NCBI GenBank assembly: GCA_035570275.1
Contig: DATMNI010000360.1
Span: forward strand, 1 to 35,779
From: DATMNI01 sp035570275
GTDB lineage: Bacteria > Acidobacteriota > Terriglobia > Bryobacterales > Bryobacteraceae
DNA length: 35,779 bases
Direction of reading: 5' to 3'
Under the pieces are notes generated by a model. The model had not been told where the DNA came from. It saw nothing but the letters and a program-made list of their open reading frames with translations, and did no database searches. Position numbers and translations under genes: made by a program. Shown piece after piece: positions 1 through 6,733 of this stretch. Position 1 is the first letter of the stretch; every line of letters starts with the position of its first letter.

Positions 1-221
1 TAAAGATAGACAGGGGCGCCGACGGGCAGGGTATTGAGCTTCGAAAACCACAAACGAGGTGGCCGCCCCACAGAATCGTAGGCCGCTTCCAAAACCTTGG
101 GCGACCGGTGGACGTCTTTCTATGCCCCGATCTCGCTCACCCTCGAGGCCCGCTTTGGGCGAAGAACTGGCGAGCCATTGATCTACCCAATCGGGCAGTA
201 ACCTTCGTCCCACACATTCAT

Positions 222-253
222 GTGCTACACTTCATCCTCTGGTGCTACACTTC
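222..253 (+). promoter_or_regulatory. duplicated extended -10 / operator of the vapBC-like pair
   Basis: The 12-mer GTGCTACACTTC occurs twice, at 222-233 and 242-253, a 20-bp period (two helical turns). Each copy contains TGCTACACT, a plausible extended -10 element. The second -10 (TACACT, 246-251) ends six bases before the ATG at 258, so the transcript may be leaderless. Type II antitoxins usually repress their own promoter by binding repeated sites, which suits a doubled element here. No convincing -35 was seen. Confidence 0.45.
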
Positions 254-257
254 CTAT

Positions 258-521
258 ATGGAAACCACCACCACCACAACAACAACCCGCAACATTACCT
301 TGAGTCTCCCTTCCCCCCTGATCCGTCAGGCGAAAGTCTATGCGGCCGAGCATGACACCACCATCAACACTCTGGTGCGCGAACTATTGCAGGAAGCCTT
401 GTCGCGTGACGACAGAGCACGCTCGGCGGCGGACCGGTTGCTGGCCATAGCCCACGGCGGGCCTTACTTCACCATCGATCCTGGCTCGATCAGTCGCGAG
501 GAGTTGCATGAACGCCGATAA
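258..521 (+). CDS. VapB-like ribbon-helix-helix antitoxin
   Basis: An 87-residue protein. After a short Thr-rich start (eight Thr in a row) comes a ribbon-helix-helix segment (RNITLSLPSPLIRQAKVYA, about residues 11-30, then a second helix to about 48) typical of DNA-binding antitoxins. The acidic/aromatic C-terminal part probably wraps the toxin. Its stop lies 14 bases inside the following PIN-domain gene, the normal arrangement for a toxin-antitoxin pair. The start at 258 was preferred to the in-frame ATG at 108 because the RHH fold begins here and the promoter-like repeats lie immediately upstream. The family assignment is secure; the exact VapB subfamily is not. Confidence 0.8.
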   Translation: METTTTTTTTRNITLSLPSPLIRQAKVYAAEHDTTINTLVRELLQEALSRDDRARSAADRLLAIAHGGPYFTIDPGSISREELHERR

Positions 522-954
522 GGTATTCTTTGACACCAACGTACTGCTTTACATGTACGGCGGTGCCGACCCGGATAAGCAAAGGCAGGCCAAAGAACTC
601 TTCCACCAGTGCACCGGCTCCGGCCGTATGTTGCTCAGCACTCAGGTAGTTCAGGAGGTTTACGCGGCGGGCCGCCGGAAACTCGGGATGCCTCTGGGCC
701 AGTTGCGGGACATCGCAGCCGGCCTGCTGGATCTACCGTTAGTGACGGTGCGCCCGTCGCATATCCTCTCCGCCATGCAGACCGAGGAGCGATATGGCAT
801 ATCGTTTTGGGACGCCCTGATTCTCGCTGCCGCCGAGTCCGGAGGCGCCGGGGTGCTATACACCGAGGACCTGAACGATGGGCAAAAATACGGCACGGTT
901 TTGGTAACGAACCCCTTCCGCACCGAAGGTCAGTCACAACCCCTGTCCACCTAA
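508..954 (+). CDS. VapC-like PIN-domain toxin (ribonuclease)
   Basis: A 148-residue PIN-domain protein, normal length for VapC. The acidic metal-binding residues are visible: D9 in FFDTNVLLY, E50 in VVQEV, D102 in FWDALI, and D121/D124 in TEDLNDG. VapC toxins are Mg-dependent endoribonucleases that cut tRNA or rRNA and are held inactive by the antitoxin. GAGGAG at 498-503 sits four bases before the ATG, and the gene overlaps the antitoxin by 14 bp, implying translational coupling. All catalytic positions are present, so the module looks functional. Confidence 0.85.
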   Translation: MNADKVFFDTNVLLYMYGGADPDKQRQAKELFHQCTGSGRMLLSTQVVQEVYAAGRRKLGMPLGQLRDIAAGLLDLPLVTVRPSHILSAMQTEERYGISFWDALILAAAESGGAGVLYTEDLNDGQKYGTVLVTNPFRTEGQSQPLST

Positions 955-1211
955 ATTCCCCTTCCTATCAATCGCTTACCGATCGTAATTTCAGAGTCCA
1001 GCCCACCCCCGTGGTACCGTGGGACCATGACTGCTGCGCTGCATCCACCCCCCGGAATTGGCTTCGTTTGGCCAAACAGCCAGTCCAGTCCCCGGCCACT
1101 GGTCCCGGCCCTTGCGCGCGACCAACCGGCCACTGGCATCCGGCATCCGTTCGCCGCCACCAGGCGACAAGCTCGAGCCCCGTTTCCGTACATCAAGCCA
1201 CTAAATTATAC
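955..1211. other. intergenic region without recognised gene
   Basis: Between the PIN toxin and the heat-shock promoter I see no coding sequence I would defend. Short open frames exist on both strands but carry no motif and no ribosome-binding site. Base composition changes from GC-rich to AT-rich at about 1200, where the heat-shock promoter begins. Confidence 0.5.
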
Positions 1212-1240
1212 TTGACAAATAATCACTCATATTTTATGAT
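1212..1240 (+). promoter_or_regulatory. sigma-70-type promoter of the hsp20-clpB-htpX operon
   Basis: TTGACA at 1212-1217 and TATGAT at 1235-1240 are separated by exactly 17 bp, close to the housekeeping consensus, in an AT-rich island. Transcription should start near 1247, which rules out the in-frame ATG at 1240 as a start. TCATA-TTT-TATGA (1227-1239) forms an inverted repeat over the -10, and AATCA/TGATT (1221-1225 and 1237-1241) flank it. These could be a repressor site. No CIRCE or HAIR consensus was recognised. Confidence 0.7.
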
Positions 1241-1302
1241 TGCAATTGGATGAGGTCATCGACGGCCTCCCAAAACTTCTAACTATGAGGAGTTTCACTC
1301 AA

Positions 1303-1725
1303 ATGTCTCTCAGCCATTTCGACCCGCTAGCCAACCTCCGCGTCTTCGAAGATGCCTTTACCCGCATGCTTACCGAGCCCCAGACCAATCGGCCCTGGGC
1401 CCCGTCCGTGGACATCTACGAGACCGAAAACGAACTCGTCCTCAAGGCGGATCTGCCCGACGTCGAACTCAAAGACATCGACGTCCGCGTGGAAAACCAG
1501 ACCCTTACCATCGCCGGCGAGCGCAAGTTCGAAACCCGCGACTCCGGCAAGGGCTACCACCGCCTGGAGCGCAGCTACGGCCGTTTCACCCGCAGTTTCG
1601 CGGTGCCCAATGCGTTCGACACCGAAAACATCGCGGCCGATTACAAGAACGGCGTCCTCAGCGTCTCCCTTCCCAAGAAGGAGGCCGCCAAGCCGCGCCA
1701 GGTCAAGATCGAAGTTAAAGTCTGA
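1303..1725 (+). CDS. small heat-shock protein, Hsp20/alpha-crystallin family
   Basis: A 140-residue ATP-independent holdase that binds unfolding proteins and passes them to ClpB/DnaK. The alpha-crystallin domain spans about residues 33-125 (PSVDIYETENELVLKADLP, then YGRFTRSFAVP, then the conserved NGVLSVSLPK). The tail carries an I-x-V type motif (KIEV, 135-138) used for oligomer assembly. The start at 1303 has GAGGAG at 1287-1292 ten bases upstream; earlier ATGs at 1240 and 1285 are upstream of, or overlap, these signals. It is first in an operon with clpB and htpX, which fits its role in aggregate handling. Confidence 0.92.
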   Translation: MSLSHFDPLANLRVFEDAFTRMLTEPQTNRPWAPSVDIYETENELVLKADLPDVELKDIDVRVENQTLTIAGERKFETRDSGKGYHRLERSYGRFTRSFAVPNAFDTENIAADYKNGVLSVSLPKKEAAKPRQVKIEVKV

Positions 1726-1739
1726 CGCATCTGATCAGT

Positions 1740-1764
1740 GGACGCGACCCTCTGGGCCGCGTCC
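1740..1764 (+). repeat. intergenic hairpin, member of the CGCGACCCTC family
   Basis: GGACGCG/CGCGTCC with inner CCC/GGG pairs, one A-C mismatch and a TCT loop, in the gap between hsp20 and clpB. It resembles the perfect hairpin at 5378-5403, with a compensatory A-T to T-A change in the outer stem. Being inside an operon, it could stabilise mRNA or attenuate read-through. Confidence 0.5.
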
Positions 1765-1782
1765 GAGTCTCTGCTATCGTAA

Positions 1783-1806
1783 GGGCAGGCGTTCCAGCGC
1801 CTGCCC
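1783..1806 (+). terminator. hairpin between hsp20 and clpB (attenuator or weak terminator)
   Basis: GGGCAGGCG (1783-1791), loop TTCCAG, CGCCTGCCC (1798-1806): a perfect 9-bp GC-rich stem followed by TGTTTGT, only mildly T-rich. It could let hsp20 be expressed in excess of clpB, as is common for small heat-shock proteins. Confidence 0.4.
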
Positions 1807-1832
1807 TGTTTGTCGTGTAGAGGGGGGCCCAA

Positions 1833-4511
1833 ATGTTTCGTCTAGATAAGCTGACCCAGAAAGCACAAGAAGCCGTCCAGCAATGCCAGGCCATTGCCGA
1901 AAAGAGCGAAAGCCAGATCATGTTCCCGCTCCACCTGCTGATCGCCCTGGCGGAGGAGAAGGAAGGCATCGTCCGTCCGGTGCTCGAGAAATGCGGCGTC
2001 CACCCCGACGCCATTCTCGCCGAGGCTAAACGCCTGCTCGGCAACCTGCCCAAAACCACCGGCATGCAGCCGGGGATGTATCTATCCCAACCCATGAACC
2101 AAGTCCTGGAGCGCGCCTTTGACGAGGCCACGCGCTTCAAGGACGAGTTTGTCTCCACCGAGCATCTGCTGCTCTCCATCGCCGAAGAGCGCAGCGACGC
2201 CGCCGGCCAGTTGCTGCACCGCGCCGGCGCCACTCACGATGCCATTTTGAAAGCCCTGGTTGGCGTGCGCGGCACCCAGCGCGTCACCGATCAGAATCCC
2301 GAATCCAAGTACCAGGCCCTGGAGCGCTATGCCCACGACCTTACCGAGTCGGCCCGCCAGGGCAAGCTCGATCCGGTCATCGGCCGCGATGACGAAATTC
2401 GCCGCGTCATGCAGGTCCTCAGCCGCCGCACCAAGAATAACCCGGTGCTGATCGGCGAACCCGGCGTCGGCAAGACCGCCATCGTCGAAGGCCTCGCCCA
2501 GCGCATCATCCGCGGCGACATTCCCGACCAGCTCAAGAACAAGAAGCTGATCGCGCTCGACCTCGGCTCCATGATCGCCGGCACCAAGTTCCGCGGCGAA
2601 TTTGAAGACCGCCTCAAGGCCGTGGTCAAGGAAATTATCGATTCCAACGGCGAAATCATCTGCTTCATCGATGAGCTTCACACCCTGGTCGGCGCCGGTT
2701 CCGCCGAAGGCGCCATTGACGCCGCCAACCTGCTGAAGCCCGCCCTGGCGCGCGGTGAGCTGCGCTGCATCGGCGCCACCACGCTCAAGGAATACAAGAA
2801 GTACATCGAAAAGGATGCCGCCCTGGCGCGCCGCTTCCGCTCCGTCATGGTGGCTGAGCCTTCGGTTGACGACACCATCGCCATTCTGCGCGGCCTCAAG
2901 GAGAAGTTCGAGATCCACCACGGCGTCCGCATCAAGGATTCCGCCATCATCGCCGCCGCCGTGCTCTCGCACCGGTACATAGCCGACCGCTTCCTGCCCG
3001 ACAAAGCCCTCGATCTGATCGATGAGGCCGGCTCCGCGCTACGCCTCCAGATCGGCTCCATGCCCATCGAGATTGACGACCTGGAGCGCCGCATTTCCCA
3101 CCTGGAAATCGAGCGCCAGGCGCTTGGCAAGGAGAAGGACTCCGCCTCCCATGAGCGCTTGCGCTTCGTCGAAAACGAGCTCGAAACCGTGCGCGGCCAG
3201 GCCGCCCCGCTGAAGGACCGGTGGAACCGCGAAAAGGGCGCCATCGCGGGCGTCCGCCAGCTTAAAGAGGAGCAGGACACGCTGCGCCAGGAAGAGGAAA
3301 AGGCCAGCCGCGCCGGCAATTGGGAGCGCGCCGCGCAACTGCGCTACGGCCGCCTCTCGCAAATTGAGAAGGATATCCAGGCCGCCGAGCAGGAGCTTGA
3401 ATCCGTCAAGGAAAACGCCCTCCTCAAGGAAGAAATCGGCGAGGACGATATCGCCCGCATTGTGGCCAAGTGGACCGGTATTCCGGTCACTCGCATGATG
3501 GAAGGCGAAATCCTGAAGCTGGTACAAATGCCGGAGCGCCTCAAGGATCGCGTCGTCGGCCAGCAGGAGGCCGTGCGTCTGGTATCGAACGCCATCCTCC
3601 GCAACCGCGCCGGGCTAAGCGATCCCAACCGGCCCATCGGCAGCTTTATTTTCCTGGGGCCCACCGGCGTCGGCAAGACCGAACTGGTCCGCGCGCTGGC
3701 CGAGTACCTCTTCGACAGCGACAAGGCTATGATCCGCGTCGACATGTCCGAGTACATGGAGAAACATGCCGCGGCCCGCATGGTCGGCTCGCCTCCCGGA
3801 TACGTCGGCTACGACGAGGGCGGCCAACTCACCGAGCAGGTGCGCCGCCGGCCCTATTCCGTGATCCTCTTCGATGAAATCGAAAAGGCCCATCCCGATG
3901 TCTTTAATATGTTGCTGCAGATTCTGGACGATGGCCGCCTCACCGATGGCCAGGGCCGTCTGGTGGATTTCAAAAACACCGTGATCGTCATGACCTCCAA
4001 CGTCGGCACCGGATACGTGGAGAAGAGCGGCATCGGCTTCTCCGTGCACGGCAAGGACAAACGCACCGAGGAAACTCGCAAACGCCTGATGGATTCATTG
4101 CGCATCCAGTTCCGCCCCGAGTTCCTGAACCGCGTGGACGATATTATCGTATTCAATTCGTTGACGCGCGAACATCTGAGCCTGATCGTGGACATTCAAC
4201 TGCTGAACGTGGCCAAACTCTTGAAGGACCGCAAGGTCAGGCTGGAGGTCTCGGCCGCCGCCAAGGACGCGATCATCGCCGAAGGTTACGATCCGCAGTT
4301 CGGCGCGCGCCCCATGAAGCGCGCCATCCAGCGCCTGGTCTCCGACCCGCTGGCCCTCAAGCTGATCACCGGCGATTTCACGGAAGGCGACACCATCCTG
4401 GTAGACGCCCCGGTCGCCGCCCCGGTAGACGCTAAAGCCGCCGAACCCGGCTTGCAGTTCAGCCGCCTGGTGCAGGCCCCGGCACAGGTCCCAGACCTGG
4501 CGCCCCAATGA
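1833..4511 (+). CDS. clpB: ClpB disaggregase (Hsp100)
   Basis: An 892-residue AAA+ hexameric ATPase that pulls polypeptides out of aggregates together with DnaK. Order: Clp N domain (about 1-150), first ATPase with Walker A GEPGVGKT (208-215) and Walker B D280/E281, coiled-coil middle domain (about 410-530), second ATPase with Walker A GPTGVGKT (609-616), then the C-terminal D2-small domain. The middle domain separates ClpB from ClpA and ClpC-type unfoldases. Pore loop 1 is KFRGEF (252-257), with Phe where many ClpB proteins have Tyr; the aromatic is kept. The roughly 25-residue tail is Ala/Pro-rich and longer than in E. coli ClpB. It sits between hsp20 and htpX in one operon. Confidence 0.95.
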   Translation: MFRLDKLTQKAQEAVQQCQAIAEKSESQIMFPLHLLIALAEEKEGIVRPVLEKCGVHPDAILAEAKRLLGNLPKTTGMQPGMYLSQPMNQVLERAFDEATRFKDEFVSTEHLLLSIAEERSDAAGQLLHRAGATHDAILKALVGVRGTQRVTDQNPESKYQALERYAHDLTESARQGKLDPVIGRDDEIRRVMQVLSRRTKNNPVLIGEPGVGKTAIVEGLAQRIIRGDIPDQLKNKKLIALDLGSMIAGTKFRGEFEDRLKAVVKEIIDSNGEIICFIDELHTLVGAGSAEGAIDAANLLKPALARGELRCIGATTLKEYKKYIEKDAALARRFRSVMVAEPSVDDTIAILRGLKEKFEIHHGVRIKDSAIIAAAVLSHRYIADRFLPDKALDLIDEAGSALRLQIGSMPIEIDDLERRISHLEIERQALGKEKDSASHERLRFVENELETVRGQAAPLKDRWNREKGAIAGVRQLKEEQDTLRQEEEKASRAGNWERAAQLRYGRLSQIEKDIQAAEQELESVKENALLKEEIGEDDIARIVAKWTGIPVTRMMEGEILKLVQMPERLKDRVVGQQEAVRLVSNAILRNRAGLSDPNRPIGSFIFLGPTGVGKTELVRALAEYLFDSDKAMIRVDMSEYMEKHAAARMVGSPPGYVGYDEGGQLTEQVRRRPYSVILFDEIEKAHPDVFNMLLQILDDGRLTDGQGRLVDFKNTVIVMTSNVGTGYVEKSGIGFSVHGKDKRTEETRKRLMDSLRIQFRPEFLNRVDDIIVFNSLTREHLSLIVDIQLLNVAKLLKDRKVRLEVSAAAKDAIIAEGYDPQFGARPMKRAIQRLVSDPLALKLITGDFTEGDTILVDAPVAAPVDAKAAEPGLQFSRLVQAPAQVPDLAPQ

Positions 4512-4520
4512 GGTGACATC

Positions 4521-5366
4521 ATGTCGACCAACACTCTCAAAACCGCCCTCCTCCTGGGACTCCTCAGCGGAGTCCTGCTGGTGGGCGGGCAGGCCATCGC
4601 CGGCCGCACGGGCCTCTACTACGCTCTGGGCTTCGCGATCCTGATCAACTTCGCATCTTATTTCTTCTCCGAGAAGCTGGCGCTCATGAGCTACTCGGCG
4701 CAGCCGGTCACGGAGACGGAAAACCCCGACGTGTATCGCCGGGTGGCGCCCATCGTTCGCGGGCTGGCGCAGCGCATGAACCTTCCCATGCCAAGGCTCT
4801 GGCTCATCCCCGACGATTCGCCCAACGCTTTCGCCACCGGCCGCAACCCGTCGCACGCTTCGGTGGCCTTCACCGCCGGCATCCTGAACCTGATGAGCGA
4901 CAACGAAATCGAAGGCGTCGTGGCCCATGAGCTGGGCCACGTGCTGCACCGCGATATCCTCATCAGCTCCGTGGCCGCCATGCTGGCCGCGGCTATTACC
5001 ATGCTGGCCCGCATGGCCTTCTGGTTCGGCGGCTCCAGCGACGACGAAGGCCGCGGCAACCCCGTCGCCGCCATCGCGATGATGATCCTCGCCCCCATCG
5101 CCGCTATGCTCATCCAGATGGCCATCTCGCGCTCCCGCGAGTACGATGCCGATGCCGCCTCCGCCAAGTACGTCGGTTCGCCCTACCCGCTGATCGGCGG
5201 TTTGCAGAAGCTGGAAAAGTGGTCCAAGCAGATCCCCATGGACGCCTCGCCAGCCACCGCCCACATGTTCATCATTAAGCCCTTCACCGGCCAGAGCTTC
5301 ATGAAACTCTTCTCCACGCACCCCTCGACGGAGGACCGGATCGCCCGCCTGCAGGCCATGCGCTAG
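4521..5366 (+). CDS. htpX: HtpX-like M48 zinc metalloprotease
   Basis: A 281-residue inner-membrane protease. Two hydrophobic helices lie at about 7-25 and 33-50. The zinc motif HELGH (136-140) is followed by two more membrane-like stretches (about 147-170 and 182-202) and the third ligand region EYDAD with E207. HtpX degrades damaged membrane proteins with FtsH. The gene begins nine bases after the clpB stop, with GAGGTG before the ATG, so it is the third gene of the heat-shock operon. The operon thus covers aggregated soluble proteins (Hsp20, ClpB) and damaged membrane proteins (HtpX). Confidence 0.93.
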   Translation: MSTNTLKTALLLGLLSGVLLVGGQAIAGRTGLYYALGFAILINFASYFFSEKLALMSYSAQPVTETENPDVYRRVAPIVRGLAQRMNLPMPRLWLIPDDSPNAFATGRNPSHASVAFTAGILNLMSDNEIEGVVAHELGHVLHRDILISSVAAMLAAAITMLARMAFWFGGSSDDEGRGNPVAAIAMMILAPIAAMLIQMAISRSREYDADAASAKYVGSPYPLIGGLQKLEKWSKQIPMDASPATAHMFIIKPFTGQSFMKLFSTHPSTEDRIARLQAMR

Positions 5367-5377
5367 TCTAGCCTGGT

Positions 5378-5403
5378 GGTCGCGACCCTCTTGGGTCGCG
5401 ACC
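5378..5403 (+). terminator. perfect 11-bp hairpin after htpX
   Basis: GGTCGCGACCC (5378-5388), loop TCTT, GGGTCGCGACC (5393-5403). It lies 12 bp after the htpX stop and is the likely end of the heat-shock transcript, although no T-run follows. It shares the 10-mer CGCGACCCTC with intergenic sites at 1743 and 35050, so it is also a member of a dispersed hairpin family. Confidence 0.55.
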
Positions 5404-5414
5404 GGGCGTCTTGA

Positions 5415-5442
5415 AAGTCATGCCGACGAAGTCATGCCGACG
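5415..5442 (+). repeat. 14-bp perfect tandem duplication before the methyltransferase
   Basis: AAGTCATGCCGACG occurs at 5415-5428 and again at 5429-5442. Each copy contains an ATG (5420 and 5434), but these are in different frames. Only the second is in frame with the downstream gene. Confidence 0.8.
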
Positions 5443-5454
5443 GAGCCTGCCCTA

Positions 5455-6633
5455 ATGACTGAAGTCCGTGTCAACCGTAAAGCCGCCGGCCGCGTTGCCT
5501 CCGGTCACCCGTGGATTTTCAGCAGCGACATCGCCGATCGCAAGGGCGCCGGGGGCGGCCAGCCCGTTAAGGTCGTTGACCAGCGCGGCCGCCCGCTCGG
5601 CACCGCCCACTACAGTTCGGCCTCGCAGATTTCTCTTCGTATGCTCTCGCGGCAAATCGAAGAGATAGGCCGCGATTTCTTCCTGCGCCGTATCCGCGCC
5701 GCCGAACAACACCGCCGCAACATGTTCCGCAACACGGTCCACGACAGCGACGCCTACCGCGTGGTTCACGGCGAAGCCGATCTGCTCCCTGCCCTGGTGG
5801 TCGATCGCTACGGCGACTACCTGGTCATGCAGACCCTCGACCAGGGCATGGACGCCGCCAAAACCGAAATCGCTTCATGCCTGCAGGAAATCTTCCAGCC
5901 CGCGGGCATCGTGCTTCGCAACGATGTGGCCGTGCGCGCCAAGGAACAGTTGCCGCTCGAAACCGCCGTGCTCGCGGGCGTAGTGCCGGAGTCGGTCGCG
6001 GTACGCATGAACGGCCTTACGCTGCGCGCCGACCTGCTGCACGGGCAGAAGACCGGCATTTACCTCGACCAGCGCGAAAACTACCTTGCCGCCGCGCGTT
6101 ACGCTATCGGAGAAGGGAAGGCGCTCGATTGCTTCACCTCCAGCGGCGGGTTCGCGCTCCACCTGGCCGCCCAATGCGAGGCCGTGGAGGCCGTGGACAC
6201 CTCCGAACCGGCCCTCGCCACCGCCCGTGTCAACGCCGAAACCAACGGCATCGCCAACGTTCATTTCCACCAGGCCGAAGTCTTCGATCTGCTATCCGGC
6301 TACGCTGCTGCCCGCCGCCAGTTCTCGCTGGTGGTGCTGGACCCGCCGGCCTTCGCCAAATCCCGCCACGATCTGGAGGCGGCGGTCAGCGGATACAAGG
6401 AGATTAACCTCCGCGCCCTGCGCCTGTTGAGTCCCGGCGGCATCCTGGTGACGTGCTCCTGCTCCCATCATCTGAGCGAGTCGATGCTCCTGGAATTGGT
6501 TGCCGAAGCCGCCCTGGACGCCAGGCGAACCCTGCGAATCCTCGAGCGCCGCACCCAAAGCCAGGACCACCCCATCCTGCTGACGGTCCCCGAGACACAC
6601 TACCTGAAGTGCCTGATCCTGGAAGTGATGTAA
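5455..6633 (+). CDS. RlmI-like class I SAM-dependent 23S rRNA (cytosine-C5) methyltransferase
   Basis: A 392-residue protein, close to the roughly 396 of RlmI. Order: N-terminal PUA RNA-binding domain (about 1-75, with GHPWIFSSDI), an EEHEA-like linker domain, and a Rossmann methyltransferase domain with SAM loop ALDCFTSSGGFALHLA (223-238), acidic AVDTS (247-251), catalytic DPPAF (296-300) and TCSCSHH (333-339), whose Cys is the expected nucleophile region. Start 5455 was chosen because GGAG (5442-5445) lies nine bases upstream; the in-frame ATG at 5434 would add seven residues and lacks a site. It appears monocistronic. Substrate base position is inferred from the family only. Confidence 0.85.
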   Translation: MTEVRVNRKAAGRVASGHPWIFSSDIADRKGAGGGQPVKVVDQRGRPLGTAHYSSASQISLRMLSRQIEEIGRDFFLRRIRAAEQHRRNMFRNTVHDSDAYRVVHGEADLLPALVVDRYGDYLVMQTLDQGMDAAKTEIASCLQEIFQPAGIVLRNDVAVRAKEQLPLETAVLAGVVPESVAVRMNGLTLRADLLHGQKTGIYLDQRENYLAAARYAIGEGKALDCFTSSGGFALHLAAQCEAVEAVDTSEPALATARVNAETNGIANVHFHQAEVFDLLSGYAAARRQFSLVVLDPPAFAKSRHDLEAAVSGYKEINLRALRLLSPGGILVTCSCSHHLSESMLLELVAEAALDARRTLRILERRTQSQDHPILLTVPETHYLKCLILEVM

Positions 6634-6667
6634 GCGGCCCGTAGCGCGATCTCCAGAGCCTGGAACG

Positions 6668-6693
6668 GAGCCGCGACTTTGTCGCTCGACCGT
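6668..6693 (+). repeat. intergenic element, copy 1 (inverted copy at 34613-34637)
   Basis: A 26-bp sequence beginning GAGCCGCGACTTTGTCGCTC and ending CGACCGT. It recurs in inverted orientation at 34613-34637 with one T fewer. The core GCGAC-TTT-GTCGC forms a small hairpin. Both copies lie between convergent genes, so they may act as bidirectional 3'-end signals or REP-like elements. Confidence 0.7.
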
Positions 6694-6733
6694 CAGGGAG
6701 CGCTGGGCCGCGGCGGTAACGACACCTGCCACG

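Noticed and set aside
1..125. Minus-strand open frame running off the left edge (reads RSPKVLEAAYDSVGRPPRLW and on).
   Set aside because: Only about 39 codons are visible after a stop, without a convincing start codon or ribosome-binding site, and I recognise no family. It could be the start or a remnant of a gene outside the window.
1240..1302. Upstream in-frame start for Hsp20 at 1240.
   Set aside because: It overlaps the -10 of the promoter and precedes the expected transcription start.
4095..5321. 408-codon minus-strand frame opposite clpB/htpX.
   Set aside because: His/Gly/Asp-rich antisense translation; the plus strand encodes HtpX with all zinc ligands.
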